Below are positions 45,569 through 55,067 of a DNA stretch of 64,000 bases, in pieces. The notes under the pieces were generated by a model. It did not search any database, was not told where the DNA came from, and saw only the letters and a program-made list of their open reading frames with translations. The position numbers were made by a program, and so were the translations under genes. Source of the DNA: VXPW01 sp965115815 (lineage in GTDB: Bacteria; Pseudomonadota; Alphaproteobacteria; TMED109); assembly GCA_965115815.1 (NCBI GenBank), contig OZ220465.1:4092001-4156000 (forward strand). Direction: 5' to 3'. The stretch's first letter is position 1. Every line of letters starts with the position of its first letter.

Positions 45569-46201
45569 TCAGCGGGTGCGGTCGGGGAACCGGCAGAGGT
45601 CGGAGATGCAGCAGGCAGCGCACTTCGGACGGCGGGCAGTGCACGTGTAGCGCCCGTGCAGGATCAACCAGTGATGCGCGTGCTGCCGATACGCTTCCGG
45701 CACCCGCCGGACCAGCGCCTTCTCGACTGCCAGCGGATCGCGTCCGGGCGCCAGTCCGGTCCGGTTGGAGATCCGGAAAATGTGGGTGTCCACCGCCATC
45801 GTGGGCTGGCCGAAGGCCACGTTCAGGACCACGTTGGCGGTCTTGCGGCCGACCCCGGGAAGGCTCTCGAGACTTTCCCGGCGGTCCGGGACGACGCCGT
45901 CGAAGTGCTCGATCAGCCGCCGGGACAGCGCGATCACGTTCTTCGCCTTGGTGCGGTACAGCCCGATCGTCCGAATGGCTTCCCGCAATCGTTCCTCGCC
46001 CAGCGCCACCATCGCCGCCGGATGGTCGACCGTTCGGAAGAGCGGGGCGGTGGCCCGGTTCACCCCGGCGTCCGTAGCCTGGGCGGACAGCACGACCGCC
46101 ACCAGCAGCGTATAGGTATTGGTGTACTCGAGGTCGCTGCGCGGCGCCGGGTTCGCGTGGGCAAATCGGACGAAGGCCTCGGCCACATCCCTGAGCGGCA
46201 T
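45569..46201 (-). CDS. nth: Endonuclease III (DNA glycosylase/AP lyase)
   Basis: A 210-residue base-excision repair enzyme that removes oxidised pyrimidines and nicks AP sites. The helix-hairpin-helix LPGVGRKTANVVLNVAFG holds the catalytic Lys, AVDTHIFRISNR the catalytic Asp, and the C-terminus the [4Fe-4S] ligands in C-x6-C-x2-C-x5-C (CTARRPKCAACCISDLC). The ATG at 46201 gives the normal family length; a longer upstream frame is Arg-rich and unlikely. Confidence 0.93.
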   Translation of the reverse strand: MPLRDVAEAFVRFAHANPAPRSDLEYTNTYTLLVAVVLSAQATDAGVNRATAPLFRTVDHPAAMVALGEERLREAIRTIGLYRTKAKNVIALSRRLIEHFDGVVPDRRESLESLPGVGRKTANVVLNVAFGQPTMAVDTHIFRISNRTGLAPGRDPLAVEKALVRRVPEAYRQHAHHWLILHGRYTCTARRPKCAACCISDLCRFPDRTR

Positions 46202-46274
46202 GGGCCGCCCGGAGCCGGTCGCGGTCACCGTTCGTGTCCTGCGTCCCGCCGCCCGGACGCGGGACCGCACTCGC

Positions 46275-46985
46275 TTACCAGTGCTCGCCGTACGGCCGCA
46301 GTTCGACCCGGAACGACCAAGCCGAGCGGTCCTGGTGCGACACCCGATAGATTTCTTCGGCAATGGCGCTCGGCTTGGCGAAGAATTCGTCGGGGCGATC
46401 CGGGGCCAGCAGCGGACGCGTGCGCGGCGTGTCGATCATCGCGTCGATGACGAAGTACGCGACATGGATGCCCTGGGGACCGAACTCGCGGGCCAGCGAT
46501 TCCGACAGGATGAGCTGGGCAGCCTTGGTTGCGGCAAAGAAACCCCATTGCGCCTTGCCCCGCGTGGCCGACGTATTGCCGGTCACCATGATCGCACCGT
46601 GCCCGGCCTTGAGCATCGCCGGTACCGTCTCGCGCGCCAGCACGAACAGGGCCGTGGTGTTGACCCGGAAATTGGCTTCGAGATCGGCGAAGTCCTGCTC
46701 GAGGATCGGACCGCGCGTCGCCCGGGGTGCGTTGTGCACCACCACGCTCGGGGCGCCCAGGTCCGACCGAATACGTGCGACGGTATCGACCAGAGAATCC
46801 AGGTCGCCGACATCGCACGGATACGCCTTGGCATGCTCATGCCGGCGTTCGAACCCGGCCAGCCGCTCGGCGTTGCGGGCCAGCATGGCGACATCGTAAC
46901 CGCCGACGGCAAACCGTCGGGCGATCTCGGATCCGGTACCGTGTTCGGGGCCGACCCCGGTGACCAGGCAGACAGGACGGGTCAT
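46275..46985 (-). CDS. SDR-family oxidoreductase lacking the catalytic tyrosine
   Basis: A 236-residue short-chain dehydrogenase-like protein. The cofactor motif TGVGPEHGTGSEIARRFA is in the first 25 residues; CDVGDLDSL, VVHNAPRATRG and the later IMVTGNTSATRGK are in the usual places. At the YxxxK position it reads GFFAATKAAQ, with Phe for Tyr. Several related SDRs share this change, so it is likely a genuine subfamily and not a pseudogene. The substrate is unknown. The ATG at 46985 has GGAGGT 5 bp upstream. A downstream neighbour on the same strand is nth. Confidence 0.82.
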   Translation of the reverse strand: MTRPVCLVTGVGPEHGTGSEIARRFAVGGYDVAMLARNAERLAGFERRHEHAKAYPCDVGDLDSLVDTVARIRSDLGAPSVVVHNAPRATRGPILEQDFADLEANFRVNTTALFVLARETVPAMLKAGHGAIMVTGNTSATRGKAQWGFFAATKAAQLILSESLAREFGPQGIHVAYFVIDAMIDTPRTRPLLAPDRPDEFFAKPSAIAEEIYRVSHQDRSAWSFRVELRPYGEHW

Positions 46986-47573
46986 GACGCACCTCCGTTC
47001 TTGCAGGGAATCGTCGGAAATCGGTGGGGCGTGCACCCGTTCCTCGCCTTCGGCCGCCCTTCGGGCTCGAGTGCCTGACGCGCGCCCGGAATGCCCGTCC
47101 GGGGAAGGCCCCGCTCCACCATAGCAAGGCATCGCCCTAGCAAGGCAACCTGCACCGGATCCGTCCTGCCGCACCCGAAACCCGCACGGAGCAGCCGACC
47201 GGGAGAGGCAGGTCGGCTGCGACGCCGGGAACGGCGAAATCGAGACCGGTGTCGAGAACGCGGCGCACCCGCGGGCTCTTGCGAACGTTGCGGCCCCGAC
47301 GACCGGAACCGGCCGGCCGGGGCCCAAAGCTGCGCGCCCGGGGCTTCGGCTTCCGTGTCCGTTCCGGCAATCGCGGCTTTCCGGACTCCGGGAACCGGCA
47401 GGCAGGAACCCGTGCGGCACTCGGACACAGCTCGTCCGGTCGGCCCGCACCGGCCGGCCCGGGGGACGCGGCAGATCCGATGCACCCCGCCGCCCGCGCG
47501 GCCACCAGCGTCGACCCGCAACGGCCGCAACCTGGCTAAGATGGGTTTCGGCCATGCTGCAGGGAGGACCGAC
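46986..47573. other. Divergent intergenic region
   Basis: About 590 bp between the SDR gene and the reductase operon, which are divergently transcribed. No coding motif was seen. The sequence AAGGCAT/CAAGGCAA is repeated near 47123-47149. Promoters for both directions probably lie here. Confidence 0.35.
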
Positions 47574-48554
47574 ATGGACATCACCGTCGTGGGGGCGGGC
47601 GCCATGGGCGGCTCGTACGGAGGGCTGCTGGCCGCCGCCGGCAACCGGGTTCGGCTGATCGACTCCTGGCCGGATCACGTCGACGCGATCAACTCCGGGG
47701 GCCTGCGAGTCGAGGGCGCGCTGGGGGAGCACCGGCTGCGCCTCGAAGCCGACACGGAGCCGAAGGCAGGAGAAACCGCGGACATCGTGCTGCTGTTTGC
47801 GGACACGAACGGCACGGCCGAGGCGGCGCGGACGATCGCCGGCCTGCTGTCGCCGGACGGATTCGTGATCACCTCGCAGAACGGGATCGGCAACGTCGAG
47901 ACCCTGCAGAAGATCGTCGGCGAAGGACGCGTGGTGGGCGGTTCGAGCATGTGCAGTGCGGCCACCCTGGGCCCCGGACATGTCTCGCTGACCCACCTCG
48001 GACCCACTTCGGTCGGCGAGGTGTCGGGGGGTTCCAGCGAGCGGGTCGAGGCCTTTCTGGGAGCCTTGCGGCATGCCGGGTTTCCCGCGAAATCCGCGCC
48101 CGACATCCGGGCCGAGATCTGGCAGAAGTTCGTGGTGAACTGTTCGGCCAACGCCGTGGCCGCCGTGACCGGACTGCGTGCGGGGGAATTCGTCGATGTT
48201 CCGGACCTGATGACGTACCGCACGCGCATCGTCGAGGAGGTCCTGGCCGTGCTGGGCGCCAAGGGCATCACCCTGCCGGACCCGGAAGCCGTCAGGCGGA
48301 TCTGCGCCGGCGGGCGCCGCATGAACCGCCCGTCGATGCTGCAGCATGTCCGCATGGGCCGCAAGACCGAGATCGACGCGCTCAACGGGGCGCTGGTGCG
48401 GGAGGCGGCGGCACTCGGGATTCCCGTGCCGTACAACGAAGCCTTGGTAGCGCTCCTGCGCGGCCGCGAACTTGCGCACCGGCGCGCCGTGCACGAGCCC
48501 GACCTCGACTACGCCGCGTGGGAGGCTCGTTTCGACGCCGCCGGTACTGCATGA
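47574..48554 (+). CDS. Ketopantoate reductase (ApbA/PanE) family protein
   Basis: A 326-residue NADPH-dependent reductase. The N-terminal Rossmann motif VVGAGAMGGSYGGLLAAAG is followed by ITSQNGIGNVETL and WQKFVVNCSANAVAAVTG (catalytic Lys and Asn), then RMNRPSMLQHVRMGRKTEID at the substrate site. True PanE makes pantoate for CoA. Because this gene is first in an operon with a GST and a CoA transferase, a catabolic 2-oxoacid or related substrate is as likely. The ATG at 47574 follows AGGGAGGA. Its stop overlaps the next start (ATGA). Confidence 0.82.
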   Translation: MDITVVGAGAMGGSYGGLLAAAGNRVRLIDSWPDHVDAINSGGLRVEGALGEHRLRLEADTEPKAGETADIVLLFADTNGTAEAARTIAGLLSPDGFVITSQNGIGNVETLQKIVGEGRVVGGSSMCSAATLGPGHVSLTHLGPTSVGEVSGGSSERVEAFLGALRHAGFPAKSAPDIRAEIWQKFVVNCSANAVAAVTGLRAGEFVDVPDLMTYRTRIVEEVLAVLGAKGITLPDPEAVRRICAGGRRMNRPSMLQHVRMGRKTEIDALNGALVREAAALGIPVPYNEALVALLRGRELAHRRAVHEPDLDYAAWEARFDAAGTA

Positions 48555-49210
48555 CCGACCCGGCGGTGACCATCTGGGGCGTTGGCACGACCCGGACGTT
48601 CCGGGTGCACTGGACGGCCGCGGAACTCGGAGTGCCCTGTACCGTCCGGCCGATTCGCTCCCGGACCGGCGAGACCCGGACGGCCGCCTACGGGCGCGTC
48701 AACCCCAAGCGGAAGATCCCGACCCTGCAGCATGGCGAATTCGTGTTGTCGGAAAGCGGCGCGATCATGACCTACCTCACGCGCATCTCGCCCGTACCGT
48801 GCGGATTTCTGATTCCGCGGACGCCGAGGGCCCAAGCGCGCCTCGACGAATGGATGTCGTTTGCCAGCATGGAGCTGGATGCGCATGTCCTCTACCTGCT
48901 GCGCCGGCACCGCCATCTGCCCGACATCTACGGCGAGGCCCCGGAAGCCTGCGCATCGGCCGTCGAGTATTTCGCCGCGCAGATCGGCGCGGTAGCGGAG
49001 CGCATTCCGGCCGGCGACGGGTACCTGCTGGAGGACTTCAGTCTCGCAGACATCCTGATGACGACCGTTCTCGACTGGGCCCGCGCCTACACCCTCCCGC
49101 TGCCCGACCGTCTGGCCGCCTACCGGGACTTCACGGCGCGGCGACCGGCGTACCGGCAGGCGACCCGAATCAACCACCCGGAGCGGCGGGACGGCGGGAA
49201 GCCGGCATGA
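48551..49210 (+). CDS. Glutathione S-transferase family protein
   Basis: A 219-residue two-domain GST. The thioredoxin-like N-domain reads IWGVGTTRTFRVHWTAAEL, RVNPKRKIPTLQHGEFVLSE (cis-Pro and the Glu/Ser pair that binds glutathione), and the helical C-domain includes LLEDFSLADILMTTVLDW. The start overlaps the reductase stop by 4 bp and its own stop overlaps the CoA-transferase start (ATGA at 49207), so the three proteins should be made together. The substrate is unknown. Confidence 0.83.
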   Translation: MTDPAVTIWGVGTTRTFRVHWTAAELGVPCTVRPIRSRTGETRTAAYGRVNPKRKIPTLQHGEFVLSESGAIMTYLTRISPVPCGFLIPRTPRAQARLDEWMSFASMELDAHVLYLLRRHRHLPDIYGEAPEACASAVEYFAAQIGAVAERIPAGDGYLLEDFSLADILMTTVLDWARAYTLPLPDRLAAYRDFTARRPAYRQATRINHPERRDGGKPA

Positions 49211-50421
49211 CGGGGCCTCTGGACGGGTTTCGCATCGTCGATCTCACGGCGATGGTTTCGGGACCGGTGGCCACGATGATGCTGGCCGACCAAGGCGCCG
49301 ACGTGATCAAGATCGAACCGCCGGATGGCGAACTGATGCGCTGTATCGGGATCCGCCATCGCGGGATGACGTCCTCGTTTCTGTCCTGCAACCGCAGCAA
49401 GCGCTCGCTTGCCATCGACCTGAAGTCGCCGGAAGGCCTCGCCGTGGTGCGCAAGCTGGTCGGCACGGCCGATGTGCTGGTGCAGAATTTCCGGCCGGGC
49501 ACCATCGACCGGATGGGACTGGGCGAGGAAGCGGTGCGGGTCCTGCGGCCGAAGATCATCTACGTATCGATCAGTGGTTTCGGCGAATGCGGTCCGTACG
49601 CCGGGCAGCGCGTCTACGACCCGGTGATTCAGGCCCTGTGCGGTCTCGCCGAGATCCAGTCCGACCGCGAGACCGGCAAGCCGCGGATGGTTCGCGCGAT
49701 CATTCCCGACAAGACGACCGCCGTCACGGCGGCGCAGGCCATCACCGCGGCCCTGCTGGCCCGCGAGCGCACGGGCCGCGCCCAGCACGTGCGTCTGTCG
49801 ATGCTCGATACGATGGTGGCCTACCTGTGGCCCGAGAGCATGTCGGCCCTGAACTTCGTGGGACGCGAGGCCGACCCCGCCCAAGGCCAGATGGGCCTGG
49901 ACCTGATCTACCGGACCCGGGACGGATTCGTGACCGCCGGCGCGGTCACCGACCGGGAATGGACCGGCCTGTGCGAGGTGCTCCGCCGCCCCGAACTGAT
50001 CGAGGATCCGCGCTTTCGGACGCCGGGCGACCGCGCGCGCAATGCGGCGGAGCGCCGCCGGATCACGGCGGCAGAGATCGCCAGGCACCCTTCGGCCGAA
50101 CTGCTTGCACGGCTGCGCGCCCGGCACGTCCCGTGCGCGCCGATCCTGAGTCGAACGGACCTGCTGGAGGATGAACAGGTCGCGGAAAGCCGGATCATCG
50201 AAGTGCACCGGGATCCGGTTCTCGGCCCCGTGCGCCAGCCGCGCCCGGCCGCCCGCTTCGTCGAAACCCCCTCCGGAATTCGCCGCATGGCGCCGTTCCT
50301 CGGGGCGGACAATGCCGACATCCTCGCGGAACTCGGTTACGCTCCGGATGTCGTTCGCAAGCTTGCCGACGACGGCGTGCTGGCCTCCCGTCCGCCGGAA
50401 GCGGAAGACGCGGCACGCTGA
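49207..50421 (+). CDS. CaiB/BaiF (family III) CoA transferase
   Basis: A 404-residue CoA transferase. Family marks: LDGFRIVDLTAMVSGPVATM, GADVIKIEPPDGELMR, FLSCNRSKRSLAIDLKSPEG, VLVQNFRPGTIDRMGLG and YVSISGFGECGPYAGQRVYD with the likely catalytic Asp at ~139. It moves CoA between carboxylic acids. The operon (reductase, GST, CoA transferase) and the adjacent fadD hint at degradation of an organic acid, but the pathway cannot be named. Confidence 0.87.
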   Translation: MTGPLDGFRIVDLTAMVSGPVATMMLADQGADVIKIEPPDGELMRCIGIRHRGMTSSFLSCNRSKRSLAIDLKSPEGLAVVRKLVGTADVLVQNFRPGTIDRMGLGEEAVRVLRPKIIYVSISGFGECGPYAGQRVYDPVIQALCGLAEIQSDRETGKPRMVRAIIPDKTTAVTAAQAITAALLARERTGRAQHVRLSMLDTMVAYLWPESMSALNFVGREADPAQGQMGLDLIYRTRDGFVTAGAVTDREWTGLCEVLRRPELIEDPRFRTPGDRARNAAERRRITAAEIARHPSAELLARLRARHVPCAPILSRTDLLEDEQVAESRIIEVHRDPVLGPVRQPRPAARFVETPSGIRRMAPFLGADNADILAELGYAPDVVRKLADDGVLASRPPEAEDAAR

Positions 50422-50489
50422 CCGGACCGCCCGTCTTGCCGGGTCCGGGCCTTCGGCCGCCGCACCCCGGGCCCGGCCGCCCGCGAACC

Positions 50490-52166
50490 TCACGACCGCC
50501 GGGCCGCCTCCTCCGCAACCAGTTCCTTCCTGGAAAGCTTCCCGATCGCCGTCTTCGGGAGTTCCGCCCGAAACTCCACGTGTTTGGGCATCTCGTGCCG
50601 TCCGATCTTGTCCCGGAGAAAAGTCCGAAGGTCGGCGGCGTCCAGCCGGGCCCCCTCCTTGAGCTTGACGAAGGCCTTGACGGCTTCGCCGGTGTACTCG
50701 TCGGGGATCCCGATGACCGTGACCTCGTCCACTGCCGGATGCCGGTAGATTCCCTCCTCGACCTGCCGGGGAAACACGTTGAACCCGCTGACCAGGATCA
50801 GATCCTTGATGCGGTCGATGATGAACAGGTAGCCGTCGTCGTCGAGATAGCCGACATCGCCGGTGCGGAGCCGCCCTTCGAACAGGGTCTCGGCGGTCGC
50901 CTCGTCACGACCCCAGTAGCCTTGCATCACCTGCGGACCGGAAATGCAGATCTCGCCGGGCTCCCCCAGGGGCATCGGCTTCCCCGGATCGTCCTTGTCG
51001 ACGATCTCGATGCGGGTGGCCGGAAGCGGCAAGCCGACGGATCCCTCCTTCCCTTCCTCCCCGATCGGATTCGCGGTCGCGACCGCCGAGCATTCGGTCA
51101 GACCGTAGCCCTCGACCAGCGTACAGCCCGACAGGCGTTCGAACCGCCGCTTGACTTCCACCGGCAGCGGGGCTCCGCCCGACAGGCACGTCTTGATGGA
51201 GGTGAGATCGAAGCGGCGGATCTTCGGATGGCCGAGGATGGCCATGTACATGGTCGGCACGCCCGGGAACAGCGTCGGCCTTTTCTTCGCGATGTCCTTG
51301 AGAACCGCCTCGAGTTCGAACCTCGGGTGCATGATGATGGCCCCGCCGACGGCCAGCGTCAGCCCCATCACGACCGTCATGGCGAATACGTGAAAGAACG
51401 GGAGAACGCCCATCATGCGTTCCCGGCCCCGCTCGAGGTCCGGGTTCCACAGGATCGCCTGCTGCACGTTGGCATGGAGGTTGGAATGGGTCAGGATCGC
51501 GCCTTTCGAGATGCCGGTCGTGCCGCCGGTGTACTGCAGGACCGCGGCATCGGCATCCGGATCGACGGTCGCCTTCGGACAGACGTCTCTCGACGCGAGC
51601 AGGCTGCGGAAGGTGACGTGCAGATCATCGTCCGCGACGGCGACGGTTTCTCCGCGCCGGAACAGCGAGAACAGGATGTTCTTCGGAAACGGCAGGATCT
51701 CCGGTAGGTTCCCGACCACGAGTTTCCGCATGCGGACTTGGTTCAGGGCCGATGCCATCCTGGCATACAGGGTCTTCAGGTTGAGCGTCACCATGATCGA
51801 GGTGCCGGAATCCTCGATTTGCCGGATCAGGTCGGCTTCGGCATGCAGCGGGCTGTAGTTCACGACCGTTCCTCCGGCGCGCAGGACACCGAAGAAGGCA
51901 ATCACGAACTGCGGGCAGTTGGGAAGAAAGAGCCCGACCTTCACGCCCTTGTCCACGCCCAGGGCCCGGAACCCGGCAGCGGCCCGCTCCACCAGTGCGC
52001 CGAGTTGCGCATACGTGTAGGTCCGGCCCAGAAAATCCATGCACGGGCGTGAAGGAAAGGCGGCAACCGAATCCTCCAGCAGCGCCGAGACGGGCCGGCC
52101 CGCGAACGCCGTCTTCCAGGAAACATGGTCGGGGTAGGCAGCAAGCCAAGGGTGTGGAACGTCCAT
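50490..52166 (-). CDS. fadD: Long-chain fatty-acid--CoA ligase
   Basis: A 558-residue AMP-forming ligase that activates fatty acids for beta-oxidation. The ATP-binding motif LQYTGGTTGISKGAILTH is near 213, VLPFFHVFAMT near 258, EGYGLTECSAVATANP near 340, the GDVGYLDDDGYLFIIDR region near 425, and the C-terminal Lys in LPKTAIGKLSRKEL. The N-terminus MDVPHPWLAAYP matches FadD. The ATG at 52166 has GGGAG ~8 bp upstream; the longer frame upstream is not conserved. It is convergent with the CoA-transferase operon. Confidence 0.92.
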   Translation of the reverse strand: MDVPHPWLAAYPDHVSWKTAFAGRPVSALLEDSVAAFPSRPCMDFLGRTYTYAQLGALVERAAAGFRALGVDKGVKVGLFLPNCPQFVIAFFGVLRAGGTVVNYSPLHAEADLIRQIEDSGTSIMVTLNLKTLYARMASALNQVRMRKLVVGNLPEILPFPKNILFSLFRRGETVAVADDDLHVTFRSLLASRDVCPKATVDPDADAAVLQYTGGTTGISKGAILTHSNLHANVQQAILWNPDLERGRERMMGVLPFFHVFAMTVVMGLTLAVGGAIIMHPRFELEAVLKDIAKKRPTLFPGVPTMYMAILGHPKIRRFDLTSIKTCLSGGAPLPVEVKRRFERLSGCTLVEGYGLTECSAVATANPIGEEGKEGSVGLPLPATRIEIVDKDDPGKPMPLGEPGEICISGPQVMQGYWGRDEATAETLFEGRLRTGDVGYLDDDGYLFIIDRIKDLILVSGFNVFPRQVEEGIYRHPAVDEVTVIGIPDEYTGEAVKAFVKLKEGARLDAADLRTFLRDKIGRHEMPKHVEFRAELPKTAIGKLSRKELVAEEAARRS

Positions 52167-52446
52167 GACCGGACTCCCGGGGAGGGTACGAAGAACACGA
52201 AGACTACCCCCGATCCGGTCTCCCGGGCGCATCGTCCCTGTCCCTTGCATTCCGAACCGCATCACGGAAACCCGCCGGACCGATGGACCGACCACCGCCC
52301 CGCGGGCGATTCCTCGCACCTTGCCCGGCACGCTCCCGTAGGTGCATGCGGTGCATGCGACCATCGGACAGGCACAGTTCGTTCGTCAGACCCACGCTTG
52401 CGTCCGTCACGGACCCGACGAGACGACGCGATCGACCCGGGAGGAC

Positions 52447-52644
52447 ATGATGACCAGGACGCTGATCGACCGGAACCCGGACATCCTCGACGGGACGCTC
52501 GTGTCCGCAGACACCTCCATTCCGGTGCGCATCTCGAGGGAGCGTCTCAAGGCGGGAGACCGGCTGGACGATTTCCGTATCCCGACACCAGGCGGTGACG
52601 CTGCCGGAACCGGCGACGACCCCGCTGATATCGGGCAGCGATGA
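52447..52644 (+). pseudogene. DUF433 antitoxin-like gene, frame-damaged
   Basis: A 65-residue frame starting TLIDRNPDILDGTLVSADTS, the N-terminus of DUF433 proteins, with KAGDRLDDF. After this the expected C-terminal helix is read in another frame (QAVTL), so a small indel near 52577-52590 has disrupted it. DUF433 genes usually pair with DUF5615 PIN-like toxins, and that partner follows with an ATGA overlap at 52641. Confidence 0.6.
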
Positions 52645-52920
52645 AGCTGCTGCTTGACGAATCCGTGCCGAGGCACCTCGCCGCATCCTTCCCCGCGCCG
52701 TTGGCGCCGCGCACGGTCCGGAAGATGGGCTGGACCGGCACCGGACACGACCTGCTGCGGTCGCTGGCCGCCCGCGAGGGGTTCGATGCAAGGATCGACT
52801 TCGACCGCGGCATTGAACGCTCGATGCGCTGCCGGTTCCGGTTGTCATCGTGCTCGCAGCGCCCGATCACTTGGTGAACTGCAGCCGTGACCCCGGCGGC
52901 GGTCGTCCGGCTGTCGGGAG
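52641..52920 (+). pseudogene. DUF5615 PIN-like toxin, frame-damaged
   Basis: The frame opens MKLLLDESVPRHLAASFP, RTVRKMGWTGTGHDLLRSLA and FDARIDFDRGIE, the typical DUF5615 PIN-like fold start with its first acidic residues. Beyond about 52820 the family C-terminus (LPVPVVIVLAAPDHLVN) appears in another frame, so the protein from this frame ends abnormally at 52877. Both members of the pair carry frame errors; the locus is probably a dead toxin-antitoxin module. Confidence 0.6.
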
Positions 52921-53628
52921 CTCCGCAAAGACGCATATCCCGCGTTCCCGGATGAGCCGGGAGGGGGCAATCTTCTCGATGTGCCCCATGGTTCCGGCGA
53001 GACTCCGATGATCTTCGTCAACGTCTCCGCCATCGGTCCACCGCATCCTCTTCGGCACGATTCGATCTCAGCTTTTCTGCCTAAATTCCGTATTCTCTGC
53101 CTCGGGATACAGGCATGGGACACACACACGAACCCTTCTCTCGGAGAAAATAGGGATGACGGGTGCGCTATTTGACAGGAACCCGGTCGAACATGATTGT
53201 TTGTCCTAATGAAACCCGATGACAATAACCATATCTTGATCCAAGGGCCGGCTCTCAGCCGTTGCAACCAAACTCGATCCGGAGGCACGCACACTTTAGG
53301 CGTTCCCGGAGCTGAAGGTGGTGCCAGAGCGCGCGGGATCCCGTTCATCCGGGCCTTGGAGGCGAGCAGGCATTGATTTCCGCAGCGCGATCGGAACGAT
53401 AAGGGCACCGTTCCCCTTATCCGCCGGATCCGCGACACTTGGGAGGCCGAAACCGCCGACTGCGCCGTCGACGAGGCCATTGCGGTCAACGAGAGGACAT
53501 TCACGACAGACGGCAAGCGATCCGGCTGGCTGGTCCGGTCGCCGGCCGGCCGCAGGTCCGGCAGGTCACGGGGAAGACTCCGGCCCCGTCGGCATGTATG
53601 TTCGTTTCGGAATGGAGTCGGCCTCCTC
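52921..53628. other. Gene-poor region, partly AT-rich
   Basis: About 700 bp without an intact gene. 53060-53290 is noticeably AT-richer than the rest (for example GAGAAAATAGGGATGAC, CATGATTGTTTGTCC), which suggests acquired DNA. Near 53420-53520 the plus strand has a possible degraded frame (CAVDEAIAVNERTFTTDG) with no family recognised. Confidence 0.35.
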
Positions 53629-54189
53629 ATGCAGGCATTGAAACAGGAGCACCGAGCCGATTACCGGGACGTGCTGAACGCTCCCGCGCACATGGTCGCC
53701 GAGGTGATCGACGGCGCGCTGCATACCCAGCCCCGGCCTGCCCCGCGCCATGCTTGGGCAAGCTCGGGGCTGGGAGCACGGATCCACCCACCGTTCAACT
53801 ACGGCGACGGAGGCCCGGGCGGATGGTGGATCGTCTTTGAGCCCGAACTGCACTTGGGCGAGGACATCCTCGTGCCCGATCTGGCCGGATGGCGCCGGGC
53901 GCGCATGCCGGATTATCCCGACACCGCCTGGTTCGGGGCCGCGCCGGACTGGGCCTGCGAAGTGCTCTCCCCCGGAACCCGCAAGATCGACCTGTATGAG
54001 AAGCGGCCGATCTATGCCCGGGAAGGCGTGCTCCATCTCTGGTTCGTCGATCCCCTCGCCCGCGGCCTAGAAGCCTTCGAACTCCGAGACGGCCAGTGGC
54101 TGCTGATCGCCTCGCTCAAGGACGATGACGCCGTGAGCGTTCCTCCCTTCGACGCCATCACATTCAGCCTCGGCGACCTGTGGCCCTGA
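53629..54189 (+). CDS. Uma2-family (DUF820) restriction-endonuclease-fold protein
   Basis: A 186-residue protein of the Uma2/DUF820 family, PD-(D/E)XK fold. Seen: MVAEVIDGALHTQPRP, HLGEDILVPDLAGWRRARMP (acidic residues of the fold) and PDWACEVLSPGTRKIDLYEKRPIYA (Glu-x-Leu and Lys), LWFVDPLARGLEAF. Family members are abundant in cyanobacteria and scattered in proteobacteria; their biological role is not settled. It is preceded and followed by gene-poor DNA. Confidence 0.8.
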   Translation: MQALKQEHRADYRDVLNAPAHMVAEVIDGALHTQPRPAPRHAWASSGLGARIHPPFNYGDGGPGGWWIVFEPELHLGEDILVPDLAGWRRARMPDYPDTAWFGAAPDWACEVLSPGTRKIDLYEKRPIYAREGVLHLWFVDPLARGLEAFELRDGQWLLIASLKDDDAVSVPPFDAITFSLGDLWP

Positions 54190-54680
54190 AAGGCGCGCCC
54201 ACCACTGCCCGTCCGTCATCCGGAAACGGCCAACGACCAAAATTTCGCCGAAACGACAAGGCCCTCGCGACCCGAGCCGAATTCGACCGACCCCGGGAGC
54301 CGACCGCAAACGGACCCGCCTTTCGACCGGGCGGACGCCCAGCGACCCGTGCCTGCCGAGGTTGCGGGAGCAGGACATTCGTTCCGATCGGCGGCTTCCC
54401 CATCGTGGCGGTCCCAAGCCGTCCCGGCAGTGCAGCATTGCGGCGCGTTCCACCCTGCCGGCAGCAAGCGCATCCAACGGTCCCATGCCTTCCGGCCGGC
54501 CTGCGATACGAGCGTGGACGCCAATACGCTGCAGTCTTACAAGATCCGCACTCGCTGCACGCCCGGCCCGAGCGCCGAGCAACTCCATGACCATCGCGCG
54601 GCCGGTTGCGGCGATGGCCCTTGCCGGCGCGGGCGCACGCCCGTTGTCCCGGCCTCGGCGCGCCGGCCCCGCTAGGGACT
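54190..54680. other. Gene-poor stretch
   Basis: About 490 bp between the Uma2 gene and the transposon cluster. No motif-bearing frame was seen on either strand. Confidence 0.35.
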
Positions 54681-54687
54681 GTTAACG

Positions 54688-54889
54688 CTATAGAGGCTTG
54701 AGGGCATCGACGATGAGTGCGAAGTGGATGAAGAAGGTAACGACAACATCCAGCTTGTCGAATCTCGTGAAGACACGCCGAAATCGCTTGATCCTTCGAA
54801 ACAGACGTTCGACTTCATTACGTTTCTTGTACAACTCCCGATCGTATTCCCACGGCGTGATCCGGTTGGCTTTCGGTGGGACCACGGGC
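54688..54889 (-). pseudogene. IS5-like transposase, C-terminal relic
   Basis: The minus strand reads PPKANRITPWEYDRELYKKR, NEVERLFRRIKRFRRVFTRF and DKLDVVVTFFIHFALIVDAL, the C-terminal third of an IS5-type DDE transposase including the catalytic Glu region (ERLF). This is a different subgroup from the element at 12.2 kb. The N-terminal side is cut by the type A MITE at 54890. Confidence 0.65.
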
Positions 54890-55067
54890 CACGGTGATCC
54901 CACGCTACTAATCCGGCGATGACTGGCGAGATTGTTACAGTTTGCATCGCGCTGCAATCGTGCCGCCAAGGCTCGATGGGACCTTCTCGGCACGAAAATT
55001 GCCATCTAAGGAGGCGATCTATGATGATCCGAGCCCCAACGCATTCGGATTTCGTGTCTCCGAATTA
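54890..55067. repeat. MITE-like element type A, copy 2, first part
   Basis: The sequence begins CACGGTGATCCCACGCTACT and is the reverse-orientation relative of 10178-10377 over its whole length (for example GCGCTGCAATCGTGC and CAACGCATTCGGATTTCG). It breaks off at GAATTA (55062-55067). The expected terminal end, GCCTGGGATCGTCGTG, is found at 57198-57213, beyond the type B MITE and the ISNCY-like element. No matching direct repeat was found outside this copy. Confidence 0.6.
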
